Origin: Pseudomonas sp. B21-023
GTDB taxonomy: Bacteria; Pseudomonadota; Gammaproteobacteria; Pseudomonadales; Pseudomonadaceae
Direction of reading: 5' to 3'
Assembly: GCF_024749165.1 (NCBI RefSeq)
Contig: NZ_CP087190.1
Coordinates: 2,019,501 to 2,083,500 of the forward strand
DNA: 64,000 nt
In this document: positions 55,908-64,000 of the stretch, one piece after another
How the letters are laid out: each line of letters begins with the position of its first letter
Numbering within the stretch: position 1 is the first letter of the stretch
Notes under the pieces: model-generated
Databases searched by the model: none
What the model saw: only the letters and a program-made list of their open reading frames with translations
What the model was told of the DNA's origin: nothing
Program-made: the position numbers and the translations under genes

Positions 55908-56642
55908 GTGAAGAATCCATGGCAGTGCTTGCTGCTTGTGACGGTACTGCTGCTGGGCGGGTGCAAGGTCGAGCTGTACCTGGGCCTCGGCCAGCGCGAA
56001 GCCAACGAAATGCTCGCGGTGCTGGATGCCGAGGGCATCGATGCGGTGAAGGCGCAGGACAAGGACGGCAAGGTGAAGATCCTGATCGATGAGGCTGACA
56101 TCGGCCATGCGGTAGCCGCGCTCAAGCGCCAGGGCTACCCACGGGAGATGTTCTCCACGGTCAGTGATGTGTTCCCCCGGGATAGCCTGATCTCGTCGCC
56201 GCTGGAGGAGCACGCGCGGTTGGCCTATGTGAAGTCCCAGGAGTTGTCACGCACCCTGTCGGAAATCGATGGCGTGCTGGTGGCGCGGGTGCATGTGGTA
56301 TTGCCGGAGCCCCGCGACAGCCTGCGTGCAACGGCCCGTGCGGCCTCGGCGTCGATCTTCATCAAGCATGCGGCGGACGCGGCGCTGGACCTGTACATCG
56401 GGCAGATGAAGCAGCTGCTGAGCAACAGCATCGAAGGCCTCGACTACGACCGCATCAGTGTGGTGCTGGTGCCTTCCACGCAGGCTCGCCAGCTGTGGCC
56501 GGGGGAGCGTCATGCGACGCTGTTGTCGATTCATGTGATGGAGGGTTCGCGCCTGCGTCTTCTTGCGCTGATTGGGACATTGCTGGGGGTGCTGGTACTG
56601 AGCAATCTCGCGCAGTACCTGTGGTGGCGCCAGCGGGCATGA
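55908..56642 (+). CDS. sctJ: T3SS inner-ring lipoprotein SctJ
   Basis: 244 aa from GTG 55908. Lipobox LLLGGC (Cys about 19), then the YscJ/FliF ring-building domains: KVELYLGLGQREANEMLAVL, AVAALKRQGYPREMFSTVSD, VFPRDSLISSPLEEHARLAY, ELSRTLSEIDGVLVARVHVV. The C-terminal TM helix is about 215-238. The conserved length and motifs indicate a functional protein. Confidence 0.95.
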   Translation: MKNPWQCLLLVTVLLLGGCKVELYLGLGQREANEMLAVLDAEGIDAVKAQDKDGKVKILIDEADIGHAVAALKRQGYPREMFSTVSDVFPRDSLISSPLEEHARLAYVKSQELSRTLSEIDGVLVARVHVVLPEPRDSLRATARAASASIFIKHAADAALDLYIGQMKQLLSNSIEGLDYDRISVVLVPSTQARQLWPGERHATLLSIHVMEGSRLRLLALIGTLLGVLVLSNLAQYLWWRQRA

Positions 56643-57259
56643 GCATGACCCCGTTTCAGCTTCGCTACTGCCCGGCGCGTTACCTGCACCAGGCTCATTG
56701 CCCGGAACCGTTGCGGCAGGTGGCCCAGGTCTTGCCACATTGGCGTCGGGACAGCTCGATCAATGGTTGGTTGCTGTCGACGCTGGACCTGGCCGAACCC
56801 TTTGAAATACCGGAACGGCTGGGTGGGCTGGCCCTCTATCCGCAGCCAGCATTCGAACGTGTTCTGGCCACTGTTGGCGGCTTGTTGCATGGCCAGGCCA
56901 TTGTGCGCCTTCTCGACCGAGCCGGCCAGATGCGCTTGCGCCAGGTGCTCGACGATCAAGGCCAGCGCTATTGCCTGGAGAAATGGCGGCTGATCATCGG
57001 CCCATGGCCGCCAGGCTGGCAGCAGGCGCTGCCAAGCGGCGCCCTGGACGTGGAGCTGCCCGTGCAGGGCCTGGCGTTCTGGCTACAGGCCTGCGGGTGT
57101 ACCGATCCCGGTTTTGCCCGGCGCCTGGCCCTGCGACTGCCTGGCACCGGGGCATTGCCGACCTGGCCGATGAGCGACGATCAGCGCGTCCTGGCGCGCA
57201 CCCTTTGCCTGAAAGTGGCCCGAGACAGGAGCCCGGAATGTTGCCATTTATTGAACTGA
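56639..57259 (+). CDS. sctK: T3SS sorting-platform protein SctK
   Basis: 206 aa, same size as PscK. Starts MSMTPFQLRYCPARYLHQAH; has LLHGQAIVRLLDRAGQMRLR. Poorly conserved family recognised mainly by position between sctJ and sctL and by length. Connects the SctQ/SctL/SctN complex to the SctD ring. The start overlaps the sctJ stop and the end overlaps sctL by 22 bases. Confidence 0.8.
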   Translation: MSMTPFQLRYCPARYLHQAHCPEPLRQVAQVLPHWRRDSSINGWLLSTLDLAEPFEIPERLGGLALYPQPAFERVLATVGGLLHGQAIVRLLDRAGQMRLRQVLDDQGQRYCLEKWRLIIGPWPPGWQQALPSGALDVELPVQGLAFWLQACGCTDPGFARRLALRLPGTGALPTWPMSDDQRVLARTLCLKVARDRSPECCHLLN

Positions 57260-57873
57260 ATGATTGCCGGCCGATGGTCGAACCAGGCTGTACCGTGTTG
57301 CGCGGCGCCGACTACCAGCGCTTTCTCGACGCCGGCGCATTGACCGAAAGCGCCCACCAGCGGGCCAGCGACATCGATGCCCAGGCCGATGCAGTGCTTG
57401 AGGCACAGCAACGGCTTGGGCGGGAGGTCGGGCTGGAAATGGCCGCGGTCGAGCAGGCGGCGCTGATGCACACTGTGCGATTGCGCTGTGCCGAGTTCTA
57501 TCGCCGGGCCGACCGGCAGCTGAGCGAGGTGGTGTACCAGGCGGTGGCCAAGGTGCTGGGGGCATACCCGGACATCGAGCTGACGCTCGCGGCCACACGT
57601 CAGGCGTTGGCTCAGGTTCGCCCACGGGAGGAGCTGATCCTGCACGTGCGCCCTGACCAGGTGCCCGAGGTTCGCCTGCGTATCGATGAAATACTCGCGC
57701 AGTTTCCCGACACGGGCCCCCTGGAAATCTGCGGTGATGCTCGGCTTGCACGCGGTGGTTGCCGACTGGAAACCGAAGGTTGCGTCATCGACGCCAGCAT
57801 CGAGGGGCAACTGAGCGCTTTGCAGCGGGCGTTGTTGCAAGGAGTTCCTGAAAATGAGGCTGCATACGCATGA
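57238..57873 (+). CDS. sctL: T3SS stator protein SctL
   Basis: 211 aa. HrpE/YscL-type: coiled-coil central region (about 45-110, ADAVLEAQQRLGREVGLEMA) and C-terminal FliH-like domain with EELILHVRPDQVPEVRLRID then GGCRLETEGCVIDASIEGQL. Regulates the SctN ATPase. CAGGAG upstream of ATG 57238. Confidence 0.9.
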   Translation: MLPFIELNDCRPMVEPGCTVLRGADYQRFLDAGALTESAHQRASDIDAQADAVLEAQQRLGREVGLEMAAVEQAALMHTVRLRCAEFYRRADRQLSEVVYQAVAKVLGAYPDIELTLAATRQALAQVRPREELILHVRPDQVPEVRLRIDEILAQFPDTGPLEICGDARLARGGCRLETEGCVIDASIEGQLSALQRALLQGVPENEAAYA

Positions 57874-58058
57874 ACCCGCTCGAACATGGCAATGGGGCGG
57901 TGCTGGCCGCCGCTGCGCGGGCTATCCGCGATGACCAGGAGCGTGATGCGCTGCTCCAGGTATTCTGGGCGCAGCTTCGTCAGCCTGCTCGACCGTCTGT
58001 GCGGGAGGACATCTTGCCCGTGCGCCGGCCATTGCCGCAGCGTGGGATCTTGGTATAG
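57870..58058 (+). CDS. 62-aa ORF after sctL, unknown
   Basis: MNPLEHGNGAVLAAAARAIR..QPARPSVREDILPVRRPLPQ; ATG overlaps the sctL stop (ATGA), arguing for translation. Occupies the place of yscM/lcrQ in Yersinia, but no similarity is visible. The C-terminal half is Arg/Pro-rich. The convergent sctU gene ends 40 bp away; I see no terminator in the gap. Confidence 0.5.
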   Translation: MNPLEHGNGAVLAAAARAIRDDQERDALLQVFWAQLRQPARPSVREDILPVRRPLPQRGILV

Positions 58059-58097
58059 CACCTGGCCCCAAAGCCTGCGGGAACGGGCAAATCCTGC

Positions 58098-59150
58098 TCA
58101 GACCGGCGGCGCCTGCTCTTGCGCCTGCAACCAGCGGATCACCTCGGCGACCGGCTGGATCAGCTCGCCGGGGATGTATTGCTCCTCCAGGCTGTCCGCG
58201 AACAGCGCCCGCGCCAGGGGGATGCGTTCCAGCACCGGCACGCCTTCTTCCTCGGCGATCCGGCGCACCCGCAGGGCCTGCTCGTCGGTGTACTTCAGGG
58301 TGACCAGCGGCAACGGGGTTTCCCCGGCCTTGTAGCGCAGGCCCACGGCGATGTGGGTCGGGTTGGTGACGATGACCGATGAACGCCTGACGTCCGCACG
58401 CAACGTCCCCTGCTGCAGTTCACGGTGGCGTTTGCGGCGCTCGCGCTTGAGCTCCGGCGCGCCTTCCATCTCCTTGTGCTCACGCTTGACCTCATCCTTG
58501 CTCATGCGCAACTGCCGGTGATGCTGCCTGCGCTCCAGGCCGTAGTCGGCCGCTGAAATCGCCATGAGGCCAATGGCACAGACGCCGATCAGTTGGCCCA
58601 GCAGGCTACCCAGCACAGGCAGGATGCAGCCGATGCCGCACAGTGGGACCCTCAGCAACGCGTGCAGGTTGTCGCTGAGCAGGCCGAGCACCAGTGCGCC
58701 GAGCAACAGCACCTTGAGCAAAGACTTGAAAAAGTCGAGCAGGTTCCTGACCGAGAAGATTCGTTTCATCCCCTCCACCGGGCTGACCTTCTTGAGGTCG
58801 GGTGAGAGCGATTGCGTGCTGAACACCCAGCCGGTCTGCAGCAGATTGCCCGCGCTGGCGGCAATCAACGTGGTCAGCAGGAACGGCAGGGTGAGCCACA
58901 GCAGTTCGTGCAGCAACTGCTGCAGCATCAGCTCCAATGCCTGGCTAAAAGGTAGGTGAAGCAGGGGATCGGGTAGCAGCATCAGCGCTTGCAGGTGGCC
59001 GAGGAAGTAGTTGGGAAAGCCCAGGGGCAGCACGGCCAGGCTCAGGATCAGCATGCTGGATACCAGTTCCTTGCTCTTGACCACCTGGCCGTTATGCCGT
59101 GCATCGCGCAATTTGGCCCGAGTGGGATGTTCGGTCTTCTCCGTGCTCAT
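58098..59150 (-). CDS. sctU: T3SS export-gate autoprotease SctU
   Basis: 350 aa. About four N-terminal TM helices (about 30-200), then the cytoplasmic domain with the autocleavage motif VIVTNPTHIAVGLRYKAGET (cut between N and P). Also EHKEMEGAPELKRERRKRHR and VPVLERIPLARALF. It switches substrate specificity after cleavage. First Ysc-type feature is EKTEHPTRAKLRDARHNGQV. Last gene of the minus-strand operon. Confidence 0.96.
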   Translation of the reverse strand: MSTEKTEHPTRAKLRDARHNGQVVKSKELVSSMLILSLAVLPLGFPNYFLGHLQALMLLPDPLLHLPFSQALELMLQQLLHELLWLTLPFLLTTLIAASAGNLLQTGWVFSTQSLSPDLKKVSPVEGMKRIFSVRNLLDFFKSLLKVLLLGALVLGLLSDNLHALLRVPLCGIGCILPVLGSLLGQLIGVCAIGLMAISAADYGLERRQHHRQLRMSKDEVKREHKEMEGAPELKRERRKRHRELQQGTLRADVRRSSVIVTNPTHIAVGLRYKAGETPLPLVTLKYTDEQALRVRRIAEEEGVPVLERIPLARALFADSLEEQYIPGELIQPVAEVIRWLQAQEQAPPV

Positions 59151-59935
59151 GGCTGCTCCAGCAAGGGACCGAGCAGGCGCACCGCGTGCAGCGCGCTGAA
59201 CAGCTGATCCTGGGCCTGCTCCATCAGCAGGTACAGGTAAGGCACCAGCAATGCGCTGCAGACCAGGCTCTTGATTGGCATGGACAGGATGAACACATTC
59301 AGCGACGGAGCGAAGCGGCTGACCAGCGCCAGGCCGAACTCGGCGAGGAACATGGCGATCAGCAAGGGGGCGGCGAATAGCATGCACAGGGTCATCAGGT
59401 AGCCGAACTGGGCCAGGAAGAACGCGTTCCACTGTCCGCTGATCTGTGGGTAATAGCTTGCCACCGGCCAGCTGGCGTAGCTGCCCAGCAATGCGCCGAG
59501 CAGTCCCAGAAAGGCGCCGCCAGTGAAGAACAGAGTGACCAGGGTCTGCAGCAGCAGTGCTCCGGTGGGGCTGGTCTGGCTGCCCAGCAACGGGTTGAGG
59601 GTGGACGCCAGGGTCGCGCCGCGCTGGTTGTCGATGAGAAAGCCGCAGGCCTCCAGCGCCCAGAACGGGATGCACACGATGAAACCGAGCAGTAAGCCGA
59701 GCAGCACTTCCTTGCCGATGAGCAGCCCCAGTTGCAGCCCATCCAGGCCTGGCGGCAGCGTGCCCGCCACGCTGGGGTAGATGAATAGTGCCAATGAGCA
59801 TGCCACGCCATTGCGTACCAATGCGCCGCCCAGTACCTGCTTGCCGAGGATCGGCAGCACGATGAAGCAGCTGAACAGCCTGGGCAGGATCAGGCTGAAG
59901 TTCAGCAGGGCCTGTTCTAGGGCCTGGGCAGTCAT
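59147..59935 (-). CDS. sctT: T3SS export apparatus protein SctT
   Basis: 262 aa, polytopic (about six to eight helices). Conserved ACGFLIDNQRGATLASTLNP then LLGSQTSPTGALLLQ is the SctT/FliR signature. The start overlaps the sctS stop by 4 bases, and its stop overlaps the sctU start by 4 bases. Confidence 0.95.
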   Translation of the reverse strand: MTAQALEQALLNFSLILPRLFSCFIVLPILGKQVLGGALVRNGVACSLALFIYPSVAGTLPPGLDGLQLGLLIGKEVLLGLLLGFIVCIPFWALEACGFLIDNQRGATLASTLNPLLGSQTSPTGALLLQTLVTLFFTGGAFLGLLGALLGSYASWPVASYYPQISGQWNAFFLAQFGYLMTLCMLFAAPLLIAMFLAEFGLALVSRFAPSLNVFILSMPIKSLVCSALLVPYLYLLMEQAQDQLFSALHAVRLLGPLLEQP

Positions 59936-60198
59936 CGCACCCACAGGACCCGCTCGAGCACAAGGTCGGTGTAGCGGTAGAGCTCGCTGCCCATCCAGTC
60001 GGCCGTGACGAACAGGGTAACGACCACCGCGACCAGCTTGGCGACGAAGCCCAGGGTCTGTTCCTGCACCTGGGTCAGCGCCTGGACCAGCGACACCAGG
60101 GTGCCCACCAGCGCGGCCATCAGCACTGTCGGCAGGGACAGGATCAATATCAGCCACAGCGCCTGGCTGGCGAAGTGCAGGACTTCGGTACTGCTCAT
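59932..60198 (-). CDS. sctS: T3SS export apparatus protein SctS
   Basis: 88 aa, two TM helices; the central conserved block LVGTLVSLVQALTQVQEQTL then GFVAKL is the FliQ/SctS signature. Overlaps sctT by 4 bases; 1 bp from the sctR stop. Confidence 0.95.
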   Translation of the reverse strand: MSSTEVLHFASQALWLILILSLPTVLMAALVGTLVSLVQALTQVQEQTLGFVAKLVAVVVTLFVTADWMGSELYRYTDLVLERVLWVR

Positions 60199-60199
60199 C

Positions 60200-60853
60200 T
60201 CAGCCCCCGTAGCTCAGCACCAAGCTGTGGGAGAGGCGCCCCCAGCCATCGAGCAGGACGAACAGCAGCAGTTTGAACGGCAGCGAGATGGTCACTGGCG
60301 AGACCATCATCATGCCCATGGCCAACAGGATGTTGGAAATGATCAGGTCGATGGCGATGAACGGCAGGTAGATCAGGAAGCCGATCTCGAAGGCCCGGGT
60401 CAATTCGCTGATGGTGAACGCGGGCAGCAGGACCAGCAGGCTGTTGCCATCGACCTGTTCGGCGTAGCGGCTGGGCCACAACTGGCGGGTGCTGTCGAGA
60501 AAGAAGGCGCGTTCGCGTTCATTGACATGCTTGTCGAGAAACGCGCGAAACGGTGCCAGGCCCTCGTCGAGAAAACGTTCGATCGAGGGTGCGTCACCGA
60601 GGGTCGTCTCATGGGCATTCAGGTAGTCGTAGGTGGCCATGCCTACCGGCGCCATGACGTAGATACTGAGGATGATCGCCAGGCCATACAAGGCCATGTT
60701 GGGTGGGATCTGCTGCACACCCAGGGCGTTGCGCAGTAGCGAGAAGACCACGGTCATCTTCAGGAACGAGGTAGCCATGACTGCGATGAAAGGGGCCAGC
60801 GACAGCAGCGCCAGGCCAAGGATCAGGCTCAGTTCGTCGGGCAGCTGGATCAT
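60200..60853 (-). CDS. sctR: T3SS export apparatus protein SctR
   Basis: 217 aa. FliP/SctR signatures: ATSFLKMTVVFSLLRNALGV then QQIPPNMALYGLAIILS, and FLIYLPFIAIDLIISNILLA then MGMMMVSP. ATG 60853 overlaps the sctQ stop by 4 bases. The family length is 217, an exact match. Confidence 0.96.
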   Translation of the reverse strand: MIQLPDELSLILGLALLSLAPFIAVMATSFLKMTVVFSLLRNALGVQQIPPNMALYGLAIILSIYVMAPVGMATYDYLNAHETTLGDAPSIERFLDEGLAPFRAFLDKHVNERERAFFLDSTRQLWPSRYAEQVDGNSLLVLLPAFTISELTRAFEIGFLIYLPFIAIDLIISNILLAMGMMMVSPVTISLPFKLLLFVLLDGWGRLSHSLVLSYGG

Positions 60854-61773
60854 GTCGGGTCGTTTTCCAGCAGCCGGGTCACACGCACCCCGAGACGACC
60901 GTCGATGCGCACCAGCAGGCCGCTGCCGATACAGCGCTGATTGGCAAGAATGCGCACCTCGGCCGCCAGCGGGCTGTGCAGCTCGATCAGGGCGCCTGGC
61001 CCCAGGGTCGACAGTGTGTGCAGGTCCAGGGTCTGGCGACCGACTTCGAAACTGACCGCAATGGGCAATTGCTCCAGTTCCCCCAGTGCGGTATCGGGCA
61101 GCGGTAACGAATCGTGCATGCGGACTAGCTCCAGATGTGTGTCGTCGAGCAGCAGTTCTGCCCAGGGGTGGCCGTCGAGCACGCCGAGCAACCGGGGTGA
61201 TACTGGCGCGGCGGCGGGTAGCAGCAGGATGTCGCCGGTGCCGAGGCCACGCAGCTCGTGCAGCGACAGTTCGAGGGGGCGCCATTGCAACGAGAGGTTC
61301 AGCGCGATGTTCAGACGTTCGCGCATTGGGCGTCTCGGCAAGGTGGCCAGCAGGCGCTCAGAATCGCCCTGCAGCCAGCAGGTCAGCGTGCTGGCGGCAT
61401 GCTTCAGCGATACTTGCAGGCAGGGCGTGCCCCGGCAGACACCTGCCGGTTCTATACCCAGGCATTGCAGGCCAGGAAGCCAAGGGCTGTCCCGTTGCAG
61501 CAACGCCAGTTGCACTGGCGCCGGCAGGCTGGCGAAGTCGGCTTCCTGCAAATGCGGCGCCAGCCATTGCGCCAGATGCTGCCGCCGGCAAAGCAGGCGC
61601 ACCGGCACGCCCTGCCAATCGACCAGCACGGCCAGGTCGGGGTCGCCCTCGCAAGCGGCGATGTCCAGCAAGGCCTGGCGCTCTGCGTCGCCATAGTTGC
61701 GTTGGCGATGGCTCAGCAGTCGCTGCAGGTGCAGCTCCTGTTGGGCAGCGGATGGGAAATTCGCAGGGTTCAT
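60850..61773 (-). CDS. sctQ: T3SS cytoplasmic ring protein SctQ
   Basis: 307 aa, same as PscQ. Variable N-terminal half and C-terminal SPOA domain: LEQLPIAVSFEVGRQTLDLH..GPGALIELHSPLAAEVRILA then NQRCIGSGLLVRIDGRLGVR. An upstream SPOA-like region (LSLHELRGLGTGDILLLP) is also seen. Many SctQ genes have an internal start giving a free C-terminal SPOA chain; I did not identify one with confidence. Overlaps sctP and sctR by 4 bases each. Confidence 0.9.
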   Translation of the reverse strand: MNPANFPSAAQQELHLQRLLSHRQRNYGDAERQALLDIAACEGDPDLAVLVDWQGVPVRLLCRRQHLAQWLAPHLQEADFASLPAPVQLALLQRDSPWLPGLQCLGIEPAGVCRGTPCLQVSLKHAASTLTCWLQGDSERLLATLPRRPMRERLNIALNLSLQWRPLELSLHELRGLGTGDILLLPAAAPVSPRLLGVLDGHPWAELLLDDTHLELVRMHDSLPLPDTALGELEQLPIAVSFEVGRQTLDLHTLSTLGPGALIELHSPLAAEVRILANQRCIGSGLLVRIDGRLGVRVTRLLENDPT

Positions 61774-62561
61774 GGTTCGGGCCACCACTCGTCGAGCACG
61801 TGGCGCCGGTTGCGTGAGCCCTGCTCACCGCCGCCATTGGCGGCAAAACCGAGGCTGACCTGCTGCGCAGGATCCAGCCGTTGCAGACGATCAAGCAGGT
61901 CCGCGCAGGCCACCTGCAACTGTCGCAGACTCGCTGGCGCGGCCTGGACCTCTACCTGCAAACCTGAGCCGACATGGCGCATCTGCACCTCGACAGGGCC
62001 CAACTGCGGCAGCCGAGCACGCAGCAGGGTCAGTTCGCGGTTGTCGGCTTTGCAACCGAGCACTTGCAGCTGCAGACGATCCACCAGTGCCTGCAGATCT
62101 TGGGTGGGTGATACGCCTGGGCAGGACAGTACCCTCTCAACCACTGCACGTTCACAGGTCATGGCATGAACCGGGGCCGGCATGGCGCTTTCATGGGGTT
62201 GCAGACGACCCGGCAGGCTGTCGGTGTGCTCGCGAACATCTTGATGCCTGGCCTCGGGCAAATTTGGGCCGGTCGGCTGGTGCGTCTCGGTCTCCTCGGG
62301 CTTCGTCGAGGTGAACGGATGACTGACCGAGTCCTCGGTGAGCGCGGGTGGTTCGAGCACAGGTGGGTAGTGGTCTGCCCGGGCCAGGGCGGGCGCCAAT
62401 GGATAGCCAAGGCCCAGATGGTCTGGCTCCCGAGGGATGCCCTGCCTGTCTGGCGGGGGTAGCAGCAGCTGTTCGAACAACAGCCGCTGGCTGTTCCGGG
62501 GAGGCGAGCGAGGCGTGTCAGTCGAGGGGGGTAGTAAGGCAGGCACAGGCAGGGTCTTCAT
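61770..62561 (-). CDS. sctP: T3SS needle-length regulator SctP
   Basis: 263 aa. The first ~150 residues are Pro/Glu/His-rich and probably extended (the ruler part). The C-terminal part has a T3S4-like substrate-switching domain around LQALVDRLQLQVLGCKADNR..VEVQMRHVGSGLQVEVQAA. Shorter than PscP (about 370 aa); in this family ruler length sets needle length. The start overlaps the sctO stop by 4 bases. Confidence 0.82.
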   Translation of the reverse strand: MKTLPVPALLPPSTDTPRSPPRNSQRLLFEQLLLPPPDRQGIPREPDHLGLGYPLAPALARADHYPPVLEPPALTEDSVSHPFTSTKPEETETHQPTGPNLPEARHQDVREHTDSLPGRLQPHESAMPAPVHAMTCERAVVERVLSCPGVSPTQDLQALVDRLQLQVLGCKADNRELTLLRARLPQLGPVEVQMRHVGSGLQVEVQAAPASLRQLQVACADLLDRLQRLDPAQQVSLGFAANGGGEQGSRNRRHVLDEWWPEP

Positions 62562-63028
62562 GGTTGCAAGCCACCGTGTAAACAGTGCTCCTCCAACTCG
62601 AACTCCTGCCTGCGCTCCGCCAATCGAGTGGCACGCAGGTGTGCCTGGTCCCGCAGTTGGACGAAACTGTCCCTTTTTTTTCGGGTCTGGGCGAGCTGCG
62701 CTTGGGCCTGCTGATGTGCCGTGTACTGGCGCGCCAGTGCAGCCTTGCAGGCAACGACTTGCCCATGCAGGCTCGCTTCGCGCTCACCGAGCAGGCCGAC
62801 CTGCCGGCGCCAGTGCTCCAAGGCACGACAGTCGGTCAACTGGCCGACATGCGCGGCGAACAGGCGTTGTTGTTCTTCGCGGGACCCGCGGCAAAACGCC
62901 AGGTGCGCATCGACGGCCTGTGCCTCGGCTTGCTCTGTCGCCTGTAGAAGGGCCAGCTGGCTTCGCGCTTCACGCTCGGCCCGCTGAAGTCTGCGTTGCT
63001 TGATTTTCGCAAGGGCGGTCAGGGGCAC
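62558..63028 (-). CDS. sctO: T3SS ATPase stalk SctO
   Basis: 156 aa from GTG 63028, with GGAG 8 bp upstream. The frame has an earlier ATG at 63094 inside sctN, but the GTG gives the family length (158) and the expected start next to the sctN stop. Long alpha-helical hairpin (about 5-150) rich in Gln, Arg and Ala, the FliJ-like stalk inserted in the SctN hexamer: [39 protein letters not shown]. Confidence 0.87.
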   Translation of the reverse strand: MPLTALAKIKQRRLQRAEREARSQLALLQATEQAEAQAVDAHLAFCRGSREEQQRLFAAHVGQLTDCRALEHWRRQVGLLGEREASLHGQVVACKAALARQYTAHQQAQAQLAQTRKKRDSFVQLRDQAHLRATRLAERRQEFELEEHCLHGGLQP

Positions 63029-64000
63029 CGGGTGATCTCCAGTAGTTGGTCGAGGCTCTGCCGCAGCGAGACGTTTTCGTTGGGGGGCTGGCACAGCCAG
63101 GCGCGGATGGCTTCGCGTTTGCCGATGGCCTGGTCCGCGAGTGGATCCTGGCCCTGCGTGTACTCACCGATCCTGAGCAGCAGTTCGACTTCCTCATACC
63201 GGGCCATCCATTCGCGCAGTAGTCCGGCGGCGGCACGGTGTTCCGGGCTGACGACCTGGTGCATGACCCGGCTGACCGAGCGCAGCACGTCGATGGCCGG
63301 GTAGTGGTTGGCGGCTGCCAGGGCCTGTGACAGGACGATATGGCCATCGAGGATCGAGCGGGTTTCCTCGGCGATCGGTTCGTTCAGGTCATCGCCTTCC
63401 ACCAGCACCGTGTAGAGTGCGGTGATCGAGCCCTTGGCCGATTGCCCGGCGCGTTCCAGCAGGCGCGGCAACTGGGCGAACACCGAAGGCGGAAAGCCGC
63501 GCCGGGTCGGCGGTTCGCCCGCGGCCAGGCCGATCTCCCGCTGGGCCCGGGCGAAGCGGGTCAGGGAATCCATCAGCAACAGGACCTTGTTGCCCTGGTC
63601 GCGGAAATATTCGGCGACGCTGGTGGCGACGAAGGCCGCCCGGGCGCGCTCCATGGCCGGGCGGTCGGAGGTCGCGACCACCAGCACCGCACGCCGCAGG
63701 CCGTGCTCGCCGAGTTCGTGGTGAATGAATTCACGTACCTCGCGACCGCGCTCGCCGATCAGGGCGAGCACGATCACGTCTGCCTCGGCGTTGCGCAGCA
63801 GCGTGGCCAGCAGGGTGCTCTTGCCGCCACCGGCGGGGGCGAAGATGCCTGTGCGTTGCCCTTCGGCACAGGTGAGCAGGCCATCGATACAGCGCACACC
63901 CAGGCTCAAGGGGGTATCGACCAGCTTGCGGCTCAGTGGCGATGGCGCGTCCCTATGCACGGGGTACCAGGCTTGTGGTGCAGCCGGCGGGCTGCCGTCG
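63019..64000 (-). CDS. sctN: T3SS ATPase SctN (5' end beyond window)
   Basis: C-terminal ~327 residues; the frame is open to the window edge, so the N-terminal ~110 residues are missing from view. F1-type ATPase: Walker [21 protein letters not shown], Walker [21 protein letters not shown], then [20 protein letters not shown] and [20 protein letters not shown] then [16 protein letters not shown]. Hexameric ATPase that strips chaperones and unfolds substrates. First visible gene of the sctNOPQRSTU operon. Confidence 0.96.
   Translation of the reverse strand, partial: DGSPPAAPQAWYPVHRDAPSPLSRKLVDTPLSLGVRCIDGLLTCAEGQRTGIFAPAGGGKSTLLATLLRNAEADVIVLALIGERGREVREFIHHELGEHGLRRAVLVVATSDRPAMERARAAFVATSVAEYFRDQGNKVLLLMDSLTRFARAQREIGLAAGEPPTRRGFPPSVFAQLPRLLERAGQSAKGSITALYTVLVEGDDLNEPIAEETRSILDGHIVLSQALAAANHYPAIDVLRSVSRVMHQVVSPEHRAAAGLLREWMARYEEVELLLRIGEYTQGQDPLADQAIGKREAIRAWLCQPPNENVSLRQSLDQLLEITRCP

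Overview
The window is about 64 kb of GC-rich chromosome from a Pseudomonas, most likely of the P. putida group. The gene order tesA / L,D-transpeptidase / oprI / GNAT / DAHP synthase / panE / USP / cysB / cysH / pabB / ATP-grasp operon / prpBC-acnD-prpF-prpD / acnB / DUF1289 is, as I recall it, the P. putida order. Two families of REP repeats typical of these species (cores CGGGGCAAGCCCGCTCC and TGGCAAGCCAGCTCCCACA) are scattered between genes. I see no tRNA, rRNA, CRISPR array or intact insertion sequence.

Layout. 0-1.4 kb: an intact greB on the minus strand with lower-GC codon use, next to the shredded remnant of a second, host-like greB on the plus strand. 1.3-4.2 kb: a MocR regulator divergent from an MFS exporter. 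4.2-9.5 kb: YbbP/YbbA exporter, TesA, a small Cys protein and an L,D-transpeptidase. 9.5-17 kb: oprI, acetyltransferase, DAHP synthase, panE, universal stress protein, then cysB and cysH (sulphur assimilation) and pabB (folate). 17.2-20.2 kb: an operon of a secreted retropepsin-like protease, an inactive transglutaminase fused to seven membrane helices, and a RimK-like ATP-grasp ligase. 20.5-29 kb: the 2-methylcitrate (propionate) operon with its GntR regulator. 29.2-31.8 kb: acnB. 32-43.5 kb: housekeeping and stress genes, including queD, a patatin-like phospholipase, a PepSY-PepSY-BqsR-BqsS-like two-component operon, an HPP/CBS membrane protein, a tandem USP protein with an Anr box, miaE and a nitrilase. 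43.5-50.1 kb: a LysR / polyamine-binding protein / ureohydrolase unit, a PQQ sugar dehydrogenase, an AFG1/ZapE ATPase and a DinB protein.

50.1-64 kb is a Ysc/Psc-family type III secretion locus. An ExsA-like AraC activator leads sctB-C-D-E-F-G-(H)-I-J-K-L plus a 62-codon ORF. This block converges on sctU-T-S-R-Q-P-O-N read from the other strand, and sctN runs off the window end. Compared with the P. aeruginosa locus as I remember it, the two blocks are rearranged, exsC/E/B/D are not next to exsA, and several parts (SctC, SctD, SctP, SctH) are short. The needle protein and ExsA are clearly Psc/Ysc-like.

The points most worth following are the compact convergent type III locus and its regulation, the protease/transglutaminase/ATP-grasp operon whose chemistry is not established to my knowledge, the greB displacement, two fold-back elements (31970-32104 and 39411-39575), and the hairpin-rich leader before the HPP gene. 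All calls come from reading the sequence; no database search was run.
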